Assembly (NCBI GenBank): GCA_036374135.1
Contig: DASUUK010000043.1
Coordinates: forward strand, 36,632 to 100,631
Reading direction: 5' to 3'
From: Euzebyales bacterium
Lineage (GTDB): Bacteria; Actinomycetota; Nitriliruptoria; Euzebyales; JAHELV01
DNA length: 64,000 bases
A program made the position numbers and the translations under genes. Within the stretch, counting starts at the first letter, position 1. Each line of letters opens with the position of its first letter. The notes under the pieces are model-generated. The model did not search any database and was not told the origin of the DNA. It saw only the letters and a list, made by a program, of their open reading frames with translations. Shown piece by piece: positions 45,634 to 54,901 of this stretch.

Positions 45634-46902
45634 TCAGGACGCGTGGTCGTCGACGCGCTGACGGTGCCCGCTGAGGTCGGCGAGATCGGCGGCCACGTGG
45701 CCGGCGACCCACCCCGACGGATTGCTGAGTGAAAGCGGTCGGCGATCGAGCTCGGGGAACGCGGCCGCGACGGCGTCGGCGACCCGGGTATCGCGTGCCG
45801 CGAGCACGGGCAGCAGCCGGTCCTGATCGGCCTCGTCGTGCACCTGTTGCTCGGCGGCGTGCCGCAACCGCTCGCCGATGCGGCTGGCGAACCCGTACAG
45901 GAACGCGCGGCGGAACGAGCGCGTGATCGACCTGCCGTGGCGATCGCGACGGGAGCCCTGCGTGGCCATCGCGCCGGTCGCCTGCGCGAGCAACGACGCG
46001 CCGAGCAACTCGACCGCGTCCAGATCACCGTCGAACCCGCACAGCGTGACCCACCCCATGTCCGGCGAGTGCACCGCCTCGCACCGGTTCGCCTCAGCGA
46101 TCGCCGACAGCAGCGCGGCCTTCGCGTCGGGGTAGGGGTTGTCGACCGGGACACGACGGATCGACGGCTCGCCCATCTCGTCCTCTGCGTGCAGCAGGGC
46201 GTCGGCGATCGCGTGACGGGTGATCAACTCCTGCGCCTTCGCCGTCAACGCCTCGGCCTCCTCGTCGAAGGGGGTCGACTCGGCCTTGGCGAGGAGCCCG
46301 CGGACACGCGCGAGCATCCGCTGGTCCATGCGCGTCGCCGCGGCCTGATCGACCGTGGCCGACGCGTCGGGAGCTGGCATGACCGCCGGGATCGCCGGCA
46401 GGCGCAGCAGCAGGGCGAGCACCGGTACGAGCAGCCGGACGTCGTCTACCGGCGATCGCGTCTGCGTGTCGAGCAGACCGTCCGCCAGCGTGTCGAGCTG
46501 GATCTGCCACCTTTCGTGCGGTGGCGTACCCGACGTGGCACGCTCGCGCCCGTCCGCGACGACGGCGTGGCTGACGATGTCGCGATGGGCGCCGGTCAGG
46601 CGACGGGCGGTGACATGAGCGACGTCGGTCGGCGTCCACCCGTCCCGCCACAGCCGGTCGAGTGCCTGCTCGATGCCGTGCGCCACGGTGCCGGCCACGG
46701 CGACACCGCCAGCTGCCAGCTCCAGGAGCAGGTCGACGGCTTCGTCGTGGGCGTCCGGAGCGTGCTCCCACGCCTCGACTGCAACCAGCAGCAGTGATCG
46801 GACATCGGGCTGCTGCGTCGCGCGCCGGCGGCCGCGGCCGCCGGCGCGTCTGGCTCGCTGCCGCTTCTTGGCCGCCCGACGCTTCTTGTTGTTCCTGCCC
46901 AT
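45634..46902 (-). CDS. DUF2786 domain-containing protein
   Basis: 422 residues. The N-terminus is extremely basic (MGRNNKKRRAAKKRQRARRA), like a nucleic-acid-binding tail. The DUF2786 motif is in the middle: MLARVRGLLAKAESTPFDEE followed by AEALTAKAQELITRHAIADA, the K-A-E-S-T-x-x-x-E-A-E-A-x-x-x-K-A-Q-E-L helix pair. The region after it (CEAVHSPDMGWVTLCGFDGD, LDAVELLGASLLAQATGAMA) matches the usual companion domain (DUF7168) of these proteins, found in phages and actinobacteria. Function unknown. Long alpha-helical end. Confidence 0.8.
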   Translation of the reverse strand: MGRNNKKRRAAKKRQRARRAGGRGRRRATQQPDVRSLLLVAVEAWEHAPDAHDEAVDLLLELAAGGVAVAGTVAHGIEQALDRLWRDGWTPTDVAHVTARRLTGAHRDIVSHAVVADGRERATSGTPPHERWQIQLDTLADGLLDTQTRSPVDDVRLLVPVLALLLRLPAIPAVMPAPDASATVDQAAATRMDQRMLARVRGLLAKAESTPFDEEAEALTAKAQELITRHAIADALLHAEDEMGEPSIRRVPVDNPYPDAKAALLSAIAEANRCEAVHSPDMGWVTLCGFDGDLDAVELLGASLLAQATGAMATQGSRRDRHGRSITRSFRRAFLYGFASRIGERLRHAAEQQVHDEADQDRLLPVLAARDTRVADAVAAAFPELDRRPLSLSNPSGWVAGHVAADLADLSGHRQRVDDHAS

Positions 46903-47047
46903 CGCGGCAGTCTGCCAGATCGCGGATCCCGCAGCGTGATCCGCGGACCCGGCATGTGGACGAGCCCCACACCGTTGCGATGATCAGTGACACGGCGGGG
47001 CGGCCCGAGGGTTCAATGATCGAACGCCGACCGCAGGAGATCTCATC

Positions 47048-47668
47048 ATGACCGATCAGCGGATGCGTCGCTCGACGGCCGTCGGCCAGGTGGAGGGCAT
47101 GGTCGACGCCGCCAGCGACATCCACCGGCTCAACTCGCACGGACTCGACATCCCGCTGCTCGAGGTCTGGGTCGGCGGCGCCATCCTCGAGCCGGTCGAC
47201 CGGATCGACAGCTCGACGTCGCGCTCGTGCTCGACGTACCGACCGACGAGGGCACCTGGCGCGCGCGATCCCGCCGGTGACTGGATCGCCGATCGCGTGC
47301 GGCTGACCAAGCTGCCGGTCGCCTGGGTTCGTGCGACCCGCGGGCGACCCGCGTACGACCGGCGGATGCGCCGCATGATCCGGGTCTGGTCGACTTCCGG
47401 CACCGATCGCGATGCGATCGACCGGCTGCGCCATGGTGACCCGACACTGGGAGACGCGGCGGTGCCGGTTGACACGGAGCAGCTGGCCACGGAGCTCGCC
47501 GAGTTCCGACGACATCTGGCCACCGTGCTCGACAGTTGCCACGACCGCGACTGGCGTCGCGAGCACACGGGTGGGTGGATCCACCCCGAGGACCACCTGT
47601 GGCGGGCCGCCCAGGCCGTCCGCGAACTGACCGACGCCATCGAGGAGCGCCGCGCGGGCGAGCAGTGA
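47048..47668 (+). CDS. Hypothetical actinobacterial protein (DUF7711-like) with an internal frame disturbance
   Basis: 206 residues from ATG 47048 (AGGAGA upstream). N-terminal helix and LLEVWVGGAILEPVDRID, and the later RVRLTKLPVAWVRATRGRPA, resemble the DUF7711 nucleotidyltransferase-like family of actinobacteria. Between 47209 and 47275 the expressed frame gives an odd stretch (SSTSRSCSTYRPTRAPGARD), whereas the +1 frame there reads QLDVALVLDVPTDEGTWRAR, which fits the family better. One base lost near 47209 and one gained near 47274 would explain this. The protein may be altered but still full length. The family link is from memory and only moderately certain. Confidence 0.55.
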   Translation: MTDQRMRRSTAVGQVEGMVDAASDIHRLNSHGLDIPLLEVWVGGAILEPVDRIDSSTSRSCSTYRPTRAPGARDPAGDWIADRVRLTKLPVAWVRATRGRPAYDRRMRRMIRVWSTSGTDRDAIDRLRHGDPTLGDAAVPVDTEQLATELAEFRRHLATVLDSCHDRDWRREHTGGWIHPEDHLWRAAQAVRELTDAIEERRAGEQ

Positions 47669-47837
47669 GATGGCCGACACCGTTGCGCGGACCGGAACAG
47701 GCGCGTCGAAGGCGGGCGCCACCGTGGCCGCGGGACGCATCGCGCTGCGAGCTCGCGCCGATGGGCTCCCACCGCAGCCGGAGCAGAGCCGGGTGACGAG
47801 GGGTGTGAGGGGCGTCCCGGGCTTGCCTGCGCGACTA

Positions 47838-47997
47838 GGGTCTGTCTCTCGGACCGGTCGTGCACCGAGGGTGCAGCTGCGCCCGGCTCGCAAGGCGCAG
47901 TGAGCGACGCATAGCGGGTCGTATTCGCGCGAGCTGCAACGACGCGAGCCGGGATGCAGATGTGACCGAATGCCGGCCGGGACCGGGAGACAGACCC
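47838..47997. mobile_element. 160-bp MITE-like element with terminal inverted repeats and TA duplication
   Basis: Left end TAGGGTCTGTCTCTCGG (47836 onward) and the right end, read on the minus strand from 47999, TAGGGTCTGTCTCCCGG, match at 16 of 17 positions. Both ends are flanked by TA (47836-47837 and 47998-47999), as expected for an IS5/IS427-like two-base target duplication. The interior (160 bases) has no open frame. It is a non-autonomous element or IS relic that lies in the space between the 47048 and 48079 genes. Confidence 0.7.
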
Positions 47998-48078
47998 TAT
48001 GATCCCGCCTCGACGAACGAACCGGGGACGGTGGCCACGGTCGAGGTGGGCGCGCATCGTCCCAGTGAGGGGGTGTCC

Positions 48079-48591
48079 ATGGGGGTCAACCTGGCAGTGA
48101 CGGACGTCCTCGGCGGGCTCGAGCCGGTTGAACGCTCGCGGGTGCTCGCCGGCCTGCTGGCGTTGCAGCCCGGGCTCCGGCCGACAGCGGAGGCGTTGGC
48201 CCGCAAGGCGCTGGACGCCGTCGACGAGGACGCCGTCGCCGACCAGGTCGTTGCGGCCTACCGCGGCATGGAGCTGGGGCGCATCGGCCAGCGGATGGGG
48301 CCGCGGCGGGGGCGGGGCTACGTCGACGAGAACGAGGCAGCATGGGAGCTGCTCGAGGAGGCGCTCGAGCCGTTCCTCGCACAGATCTCGCGCCGGGGCA
48401 GGTTGGGGTTCACGGACGCGGCCCGGCGCTACGCGACGGCCGTGCTCACCGGCCTCGATGAGCTGGCCGAGCGCACCGACCCCGACATCGTATTCGCGTG
48501 GGGTCCGCCCGAGGACGCCGCTGACTCGCTGGGGTGGAGCGTCCGCCACACGGCCGCCCAGGCCGGCGTGACGATACCGGAGACGCGCTGA
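48079..48591 (+). CDS. Hypothetical protein upstream of the SWIM-domain gene
   Basis: 170 residues from ATG 48079 (GAGGGGG upstream). Mainly alpha-helical (EPVERSRVLAGLLALQPGLR, EAAWELLEEALEPFLAQISR, ARRYATAVLTGLDELAERTD). No known motif. It precedes the SWIM protein by about 15 bases on the same strand and is probably co-transcribed; small helical partners next to SWIM genes are seen in other actinobacteria, but a role is not known. The MITE's right end is 82 bases upstream and may have replaced part of its promoter region. Confidence 0.6.
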   Translation: MGVNLAVTDVLGGLEPVERSRVLAGLLALQPGLRPTAEALARKALDAVDEDAVADQVVAAYRGMELGRIGQRMGPRRGRGYVDENEAAWELLEEALEPFLAQISRRGRLGFTDAARRYATAVLTGLDELAERTDPDIVFAWGPPEDAADSLGWSVRHTAAQAGVTIPETR

Positions 48592-48607
48592 TGCGCCTGG
48601 CGCGCGT

Positions 48608-50467
48608 GTGGTCCCCGTGACAATCGAGGTCGCGCTCGACCGTACCGGCGGGACCACCGCGGCCGCAGACGCGAGCGGCGGGCTCGTCGATGCCCTGGAC
48701 CGAGATCTGCTGGAGGCGCATGCGGGCTGGCTGATCTACATGCGCGGCGTGGACTACGCGTCGCACGGGCACGTCACGGAGCTGCGGGTGGCCGGTGACC
48801 GGGCAACAGCGGTCGTGCAGGGCACCCGCCCGTACGACGTGACCGTCGAGGCCGTCGGGTCGACGCTGGCCTTCGAGTGCTCGTGCCCGATGGGCGGGGC
48901 CGATGAGTTCTGCAAGCACCTGGTCGCGCTCGGGGTCGAACTGATCGGCGACGTCAACGACGGCGAGGACGCCATCGCCGGCACGTTCGCGCCGGACGGC
49001 GACGACATCGCGGTCGACGTTGTCCATGAAGATCCCGACGCGGTCGACCTCGAAGCGTGGCTGGGCGAGCAGTCGGCGGATCGCCTGCGCGAGCTGCTGG
49101 TCGCCGAGGCCGCCCGCGACCCTGAGGTCCGTCGGCGACTGTCGCTGATCGCCGCCGCCGACGCCGGCGCGCGGCCCGAGCTGTCCGCGCTGCGCGCGCG
49201 GATCATCGACGCGTTCGCCATGGGCCACCACGACCGGTACGGCTTCGTGCACTATCGCCACGCGTACGCCTGGGCGCACGATGTCGACACGGTGATCGAC
49301 GAGGTCGGCGAGCTGCTGGGTGCCGGGTTCGCCGCCGAGGCCGTCGAGCTCACCGAGACGATCCTGGAGTCGCTCAACGACAGCGTCGGCTCGGTCGACG
49401 ACTCCGACGGGCACCTGTACGGACTGTTCGAGACCGCCGCCGACCTGCACCTGCGCGCATGCCAGGACGCGCCACCCGACCCCGTCGCGCTGGCCGGACG
49501 GCTGCTGCGCTGGGCGACCAGCTGGGAGCTGGACGGGTTCCTCGACGCGATCGGCGACTACGCGTCGGTGCTCGGCGACACGGGCCTGGCGGCCTACCGG
49601 ACGCTGGCCGAGCAACGGTGGGCGCAGATCCCTGCGATCGGTCCGGGCGACGACCCGCGCGCCCGCCATCACGACCGGTTTGCGATCACCAGGGTGATGG
49701 AGGAGCTCGCCGAGGCGACCGGCGGGATCGACGAGCTGCTGGAGGTAATGGCGCGCGACCAGGCATCCGGGCATGCGTTCGTACGGATCGCCACGGCGTG
49801 CCGCAACCACGGTCGCGACGACCTCGCGCTCGACTGGGCGCAGCGTGGCCGCGATGCGTTCCCAGCCGAGTCGCGGCTGACCGAGCTGATCGGTGACATC
49901 CACGCCGACAACGGCCGCCACGACGACGCGGTGGTCGCCGACCGGGAGCTGTTCCGCGGCGGACCATCGCTGGCGCGCTACCGACGCCTGAAGGACCACG
50001 CCGACGCCGTCGGGCGGTGGCCGAACGAGCGCGCGTCCGCGCTGAAGACACTGCGCGAGCAGATCGCGCACCGTCGCCACGAGACACCGCAGCGCACATC
50101 GCCGTGGTCCCGCGCGGACGGGTCGGTGCTGGTGGAGATCCTGCTGTGGGAAGGCGACGCTGACGCGGCGTGGGCCGCCGCGCAGCGCTTCGGCTGCAAC
50201 GACGGTCTGTGGCTGCATGTCGCGGCCGCCCGTGGCACCGACCATCCCACCGACGCGCTCGGGGTCTACCGGCGACACCTCGAACGCGCGCTGGAGCCCG
50301 CAGACAACCGCGCCTACGACGACGTCGTGCGGCTGCTCAAGACGATGCGCCCGCTGTACGCGGCGACCGATGACACCGATGCCTTCAACGGGCTGGTGGC
50401 CGATGTCCGTACGACGTACAAGCGTCGGCGCAACCTCATCGCCCGCCTCGACCGGGCCCGCCTGTAG
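48608..50467 (+). CDS. SWIM zinc-finger protein
   Basis: 619 residues. The SWIM finger (C-x-C-x8-C-x-H) is FECSCPMGGADEFCKH at about residues 89-104: C91, C93, C102, H104. The following VALGVELIGDVN is typical of the family. The remaining ~480 residues are a helical repeat region (TPR/HEAT-like; e.g. EVMARDQASGHAFVRIATAC, HDDAVVADRELFRGGPSLAR). The start could be GTG 48608 or 48617. SWIM fingers bind DNA or proteins; bacterial members are often encoded near SWI2/SNF2 ATPases, but none is here. Function unknown. Confidence 0.85.
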   Translation: MVPVTIEVALDRTGGTTAAADASGGLVDALDRDLLEAHAGWLIYMRGVDYASHGHVTELRVAGDRATAVVQGTRPYDVTVEAVGSTLAFECSCPMGGADEFCKHLVALGVELIGDVNDGEDAIAGTFAPDGDDIAVDVVHEDPDAVDLEAWLGEQSADRLRELLVAEAARDPEVRRRLSLIAAADAGARPELSALRARIIDAFAMGHHDRYGFVHYRHAYAWAHDVDTVIDEVGELLGAGFAAEAVELTETILESLNDSVGSVDDSDGHLYGLFETAADLHLRACQDAPPDPVALAGRLLRWATSWELDGFLDAIGDYASVLGDTGLAAYRTLAEQRWAQIPAIGPGDDPRARHHDRFAITRVMEELAEATGGIDELLEVMARDQASGHAFVRIATACRNHGRDDLALDWAQRGRDAFPAESRLTELIGDIHADNGRHDDAVVADRELFRGGPSLARYRRLKDHADAVGRWPNERASALKTLREQIAHRRHETPQRTSPWSRADGSVLVEILLWEGDADAAWAAAQRFGCNDGLWLHVAAARGTDHPTDALGVYRRHLERALEPADNRAYDDVVRLLKTMRPLYAATDDTDAFNGLVADVRTTYKRRRNLIARLDRARL

Positions 50468-50745
50468 GCGACCACACTGGCGCGATCATGCACAACGACA
50501 TCGCGCTCGGGCGCCGCGCGACCAACCTCCAGGTGACATGGCTCGCACTGCAGATCTCGTCATGCTGACCATCAAGGCGAATGCGATGTCCAGCTTGGCG
50601 GGGCGCCACCCCGGACAACTCGTTCGGCCCCGACAGACGAGACGACCAAGGCCACCAATCACATCGTCCGCCTCGAGCGCGCCGCCTCGAGCGTGCAGCG
50701 CAGGTCGTGGGCGGCCTCCGGAACCAGGAGGGGCAGACTCACGTC

Positions 50746-51156
50746 ATGGACAACCACCACGCACGGCGCCGCTTCGCAGCCGCACGCGTCGCGCGCCTCG
50801 GGACCGTCCGCACGGACGGGACGCCGCACCTGGTCCCCGTGACCTTTGCGGTCGACGACGACGTCATCTACACGGCGGTCGACGCCAAGCCCAAACGAAC
50901 GACCCGCCTCCAACGACTGCAGAACCTGGCCGCACAACCACGGTGCACGCTACTCGTTGACCACTACGACGACGACTGGTCGGGCCTGTGGTGGGTCCGA
51001 GCCGACGGCGACGCGGCCGTCGTCGACAGGCCCGACCCCTCGCATCCGGCGTTCGCGCTGCTGGCCGCCCGCTACGCGGCATACGCTGACACGTCGCCGC
51101 ACGGACCGCTGATCGTCATCTCGGTGACACGATGGGTCGGGTGGTCGGCCGCCTGA
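50746..51156 (+). CDS. PPOX-class F420-dependent oxidoreductase, Rv0121 type
   Basis: 136 residues. VARLGTVRTDGTPHLVPVTF opens the split barrel, then IYTAVDAKPKRTTRLQRLQN and CTLLVDHYDDDWSGLWWVRA, which is the pattern of the actinobacterial TIGR03668/Rv0121 subgroup. Probably binds F420 and reduces or oxidises unknown substrates. ATG 50746 has a GGAGGGG 13 bases upstream, a long spacer. Single gene. It is a different subgroup from the PPOX protein at 23333-23749. Confidence 0.8.
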   Translation: MDNHHARRRFAAARVARLGTVRTDGTPHLVPVTFAVDDDVIYTAVDAKPKRTTRLQRLQNLAAQPRCTLLVDHYDDDWSGLWWVRADGDAAVVDRPDPSHPAFALLAARYAAYADTSPHGPLIVISVTRWVGWSAA

Positions 51157-51202
51157 GCACGCCATGCATCGACCGGCGATTCGGCTGGTGCAGTTGCTCA
51201 CG

Positions 51203-51460
51203 TCAGCGATGGTGCATCAGTTGGAACAGCCCCTTGTTGCCGTCGGTGCGGATCAGCGCGTAGGTGGCCTGCAGCCGCACCCGTGCAACGCGAACACGAT
51301 CTTGTCCGCCGGATGATCTTCGGGACGCACGATGTAGCGCGCCAGCATGCCGAAATCGGGCGGATTGCACACCGTTCTCACGGCGGACCGTCGACGGGTA
51401 CGTCGCCTTCCTCCCAGCCCACACGCTGCCGCCTGGACCTGTCACTGATCGCCAGGGCCA
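51203..51460 (-). pseudogene. Remnant of the LigD-type 3'-phosphoesterase gene
   Basis: The minus strand ends QATYALIRTDGNKGLFQLMH HR stop, compared with HATYALIRTDGDNWLLHLMH NN in the intact gene at 40046-40459. Just upstream, in another frame, it reads LARYIVRPEDHPADKIVFAL, matching RGRYTVRRGDDPANKIVFTL. Further up WEEGDVPVDG matches LDVEDLRPVDG. So most of the C-terminal two-thirds is present but broken by at least one frameshift and a stop; the N-terminal metal-site half is gone. Nucleotide similarity is high over more than 100 bases. Confidence 0.85.
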
Positions 51461-51644
51461 CACCGACGTCCCGCGAACCGATGGTGCTTGTCCGTGTTGA
51501 CGGCCACCCGGTAGGATCTCGGCTCTCCCGTCATGACGTCCGCGTGCGAGAGGGGGACCACCACGTGGCCTGCAGGGTGATCGACCTCGCCGCCGCGTCG
51601 GCGGCCGTCCACAGGCCCCCCGATCGCGACGTGGGTCCGTACAC

Positions 51645-52352
51645 GTGAGTCCAGGCGGGAGCCTCGATCCTCAGGGCCCGGTCGCAGAGGCGATGGCCGA
51701 CCTGTGGTGGCTGATGCTTGCGCTGGGTGTCGTCGTGTTCGTCGTCTTCGCCGTGATGCTCGGCATCGGGCTGTTCCGCCGTCCGTCCGACGAGACCGGC
51801 GACGGGGACCAGGCTGACGCTTCCGGCCGCACCGGTCGATGGCTGATCGGCTGGGGGGTGGTCGGTCCGCTCGTGATCATCGCGGTGGTCTTCGGGGCCA
51901 CCATCCAGGCGATGCGGGTCATGGCGGACGCGGCGCCGCCGGACGCGCTCGTCGTCGACGTCGTCGGCCAGCAATGGTCGTACGAGGTGTCCTATCCCGA
52001 CCACGATGTGACGACCACCAACGAGCTGCACATCCCGGTCGGACGCACGGTCGCGCTGCGGCTCACCTCCGCGGACGTCATCCACAGCTTCTGGGTCCCA
52101 GAGCTCGGCGGGAAGATGGACATGCTGCCCGACGGCGTGAACACGCTCGTGCTGCGTGCCGACGAGCCGGGTGAGTACGTCAGCCGGTGCGCGGAGTTCT
52201 GCGGACTCGAGCACACGACCATGCAGCTGACCGTCGTCGCCGAGTCCGCCGGGCAATTCGACGAATGGCTCGCCGACCAGCGGACCACGGCGGCCGTACC
52301 GATCGGTGACGGACAACAGGCCGCGGTGGCCCGCCGGGGGGCTGAGCGGTGA
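51645..52352 (+). CDS. coxB: Cytochrome c oxidase subunit II
   Basis: 235 residues. Two membrane helices (WWLMLALGVVVFVVFAVMLG; LIGWGVVGPLVIIAVVFGAT), then the cupredoxin domain with the binuclear CuA site: H147 in DVIHSFW and C182, E184, C186, H190, M193 in RCAEFCGLEHTTM. All CuA ligands are present, so it should accept electrons from cytochrome c or a membrane-bound cytochrome. No N-terminal lipoprotein signal is seen. The stop overlaps the GTG of the next gene. GTG start at 51645. Confidence 0.93.
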   Translation: MSPGGSLDPQGPVAEAMADLWWLMLALGVVVFVVFAVMLGIGLFRRPSDETGDGDQADASGRTGRWLIGWGVVGPLVIIAVVFGATIQAMRVMADAAPPDALVVDVVGQQWSYEVSYPDHDVTTTNELHIPVGRTVALRLTSADVIHSFWVPELGGKMDMLPDGVNTLVLRADEPGEYVSRCAEFCGLEHTTMQLTVVAESAGQFDEWLADQRTTAAVPIGDGQQAAVARRGAER

Positions 52353-54901
52353 GCGACTCCCCCGACGATCCGGGCGGCCGTTCGACGCCGACGGCAAAGC
52401 GGACCGCGACCCACGAAGACCTCGACCGGCTGTGGGCGGACCCGAGCGGGTTGTGGGGACAGCTGACCGGCGTGCAGAACGACATGATCGGTCTGCGCCT
52501 GATGCTGACCGGGTTCTTCTTCCTCATCCTCGGCGGCAGCTTCGACTCGTTCGTCATGCGGATCCAGCTCGCGTTCCCCGAGCAGCAGCTGATCAGCCCC
52601 CAGCTGTACAACGAGCTGTTCACCAACCACGGCTCGGTGACGATGTTCCTCGTCATCCTGCCGATCTTCGAGGGCTTCGCGATCATGATCCTGCCGTTGA
52701 TCCTGGGGACGCGGGAGATGCCGTTCCCCCGGCTCGGCGCGCTGGGCTACTGGACGTTCCTGCTGGGTGGGCTGCTGTACTACAGCAGCGCCCTGTTCCA
52801 GCTGGTCCCCGACGCCGGGTGGTTCGCCTACACCCCGCTCAGCGGCCCCGAGTTCTCACCGGACCGCGCGATCGATTTCTGGATCATCGGGCTGACCGTC
52901 GCGGAGATCGGCGCCATCGCGGCGGCCATGGAGATCATCATCGGGGTGCTCAAGATGCGCGCGCCCGGGATGACGCTGACGCGCATGCCCCTGTTCGCAT
53001 GGGCGTTGCTGGTCATGGCGTTCATGATCCTGTTCGGCTTCACACCACTGATCGTCGGTGATCTGCTGCTGGAGCTCGACCGCGGGTTCGGCACCCACTT
53101 CTTCACGGTCGATCGTGGCGGCAGCTCGTTGCTGTGGCAGCACATCTTCTGGATCTTCGGGCACCCCGAGGTGTACATCCAGTTCGTGCCCGCGACGGGG
53201 GTCGTGTCGATGATCGTGACGGCGCTCACGCAGCGGCGGATCGCCGGCTACACGTGGATCGTCGGCTCGTTCGTCGCCATCGGCTTCCTGTCGTTCGGCC
53301 TGTGGGCCCACCACATGTTCGCCGTGGGCCTCGACCCCTTGATCCTGAGCTTCTTCTCCGGCGCCAGCATGGCCATCGGCATCCCGGCCGGCGTGCAGAT
53401 CGTCGCGTGGGTGTCGACGATCTGGCTGGGCAGGCCGCAGTGGAAGACGCCGTTCTACTTCGTCGTCGGCTTTCTGGTGATCTTCGTCATCGGCGGGATC
53501 ACCGGCATCATGACGGCCGCCGTGCCCTTCGACCTGCAGGCTCACGACAGCTACTTCGTCGTCGGTCACCTCCACTACGTGCTGATCGGTGGCGTGGCGT
53601 TTCCGATCTTCGCGGGTGTCTACTACTGGTTTCCCAAGTTCACCGGCCGAATGCTCAACGAGCGGCTCGGCCGCTGGAACTTCTGGCTGCTGTTCATCGG
53701 AACGAACCTCACGTTCTTCCCGATGCACCAGGTGGGGCTGATGGGCATGCCCCGCCGCGTCTACACCTACGAGTCAGGGCTGGGCTGGGACATCTACAAC
53801 CTGCTGTCGACGATCGGTGTGTTCGTCATCATCCCGGGCATCGCGGTCTTCGTGTGGAACGTGTTCCGCAGCTACCGCCACGGCGAGGAGGCCGGCGCCA
53901 ACCCGTGGGGCAGCGACTCGCTGGAGTGGGCGGTGGCCTCCCCGCCCGCCGAGCACGGATGGTCGGTGCTGCCGATCGTGCGCAGCCGGCACCCGCTGTG
54001 GGACCAGGACGACCTGCACCGCGGCCCCGCCGACCTCGAGCGGTTCGTCAACGCGCTGGCGCAGTGGCCGCTGCGGTGGCGCGCCGCCGCGATCGTCGGC
54101 ACCGCGGACGGGCGTCCCCAGGAGGTCTTCCGTGTGGCGGGCCCGTCGTTGTGGCCGCTCGTCGCCGCGCTCGGCATCGTCGTGATCTTCCTCGCCGAGC
54201 TCACCAAGCTGCGCTGGGGGGCCGCCGTCGGTGCCGTCGTGGTCGTCGTGTCGGTCATCGGGTGGAACTGGCCCGATCCGGCACCGATGACCGAGGACGA
54301 GGAGGCCGACTTCGAGGACGACACCGGTGTGCCGGTCAACGCTGCGGGCAGCGTCGTCGTCGCCGCCTGGGGCATGGGGCTGGCCATCCTGTTCGTCGCC
54401 ATCGCGTTCGCGACCATGCTGCTGGCCTACTTCTACCTGCGGCTCGAGAACCCCGTGTGGCCACCGCCGGGGATCGCGGACCCCGGCCTCGTCGGCGGCG
54501 CGGTCGCTGCCGCGTTGATGGCCGCCAGCGGCGTGGCGATCGCCCGCGCGCTGGCGCGGCTGCGCGATGACGATCGCCGCGGCTTCCTCGGCGGCCTCGC
54601 CGCGACGCTCGTGCTCACAGCCGCCGCAGCCGTCGTCGGGTTCCGCGACGTCGCCGCCATGGGCATCAGCGGGAACGCGCACGCGTACGGATCGGTGGTC
54701 CACACGCTGACCGGCTTCATCCTGGTCGTGACGGCCGCCGCCTCCCTCATGGTCGCGATGATGACCTACTGGGCCTGGCACGGTGAGTACACGCGCCGCC
54801 GCTACGCGCCCGTCCTCAACGTCGTGCGGTTCCAGGTCGCCGCGGTCGTCGTGTGGCTGATCGGGTTCGGGACGATCTACCTGGGGCCGTACCTCACATG
54901 A
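52349..54901 (+). CDS. ctaD: Cytochrome c oxidase subunit I/III fusion
   Basis: 850 residues. Residues 1-580 are subunit I with all ligands visible: H94 in FTNHGSVTMF (low-spin heme a), H272 and Y276 in HPEVYIQ (CuB and the cross-linked Tyr), H321/H322 in WAHHMF (CuB), and H407 and H409 in GHLHY (high-spin heme a3 and heme a). A linker with an acidic stretch (PMTEDEEADFEDDTG) leads to residues 680-850, a five-helix subunit III-like part (AAWGMGLAILFVAIAFATML, ending IYLGPYLT). Catalyses oxygen reduction coupled to proton pumping. I+III fusions are known in this group. Confidence 0.93.
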   Translation: MSDSPDDPGGRSTPTAKRTATHEDLDRLWADPSGLWGQLTGVQNDMIGLRLMLTGFFFLILGGSFDSFVMRIQLAFPEQQLISPQLYNELFTNHGSVTMFLVILPIFEGFAIMILPLILGTREMPFPRLGALGYWTFLLGGLLYYSSALFQLVPDAGWFAYTPLSGPEFSPDRAIDFWIIGLTVAEIGAIAAAMEIIIGVLKMRAPGMTLTRMPLFAWALLVMAFMILFGFTPLIVGDLLLELDRGFGTHFFTVDRGGSSLLWQHIFWIFGHPEVYIQFVPATGVVSMIVTALTQRRIAGYTWIVGSFVAIGFLSFGLWAHHMFAVGLDPLILSFFSGASMAIGIPAGVQIVAWVSTIWLGRPQWKTPFYFVVGFLVIFVIGGITGIMTAAVPFDLQAHDSYFVVGHLHYVLIGGVAFPIFAGVYYWFPKFTGRMLNERLGRWNFWLLFIGTNLTFFPMHQVGLMGMPRRVYTYESGLGWDIYNLLSTIGVFVIIPGIAVFVWNVFRSYRHGEEAGANPWGSDSLEWAVASPPAEHGWSVLPIVRSRHPLWDQDDLHRGPADLERFVNALAQWPLRWRAAAIVGTADGRPQEVFRVAGPSLWPLVAALGIVVIFLAELTKLRWGAAVGAVVVVVSVIGWNWPDPAPMTEDEEADFEDDTGVPVNAAGSVVVAAWGMGLAILFVAIAFATMLLAYFYLRLENPVWPPPGIADPGLVGGAVAAALMAASGVAIARALARLRDDDRRGFLGGLAATLVLTAAAAVVGFRDVAAMGISGNAHAYGSVVHTLTGFILVVTAAASLMVAMMTYWAWHGEYTRRRYAPVLNVVRFQVAAVVVWLIGFGTIYLGPYLT

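Noticed and set aside
47670..47903. Small open frame between the 47048 gene and the MITE
   Set aside because: It runs into the MITE end, has no ribosome site and no recognisable domain.
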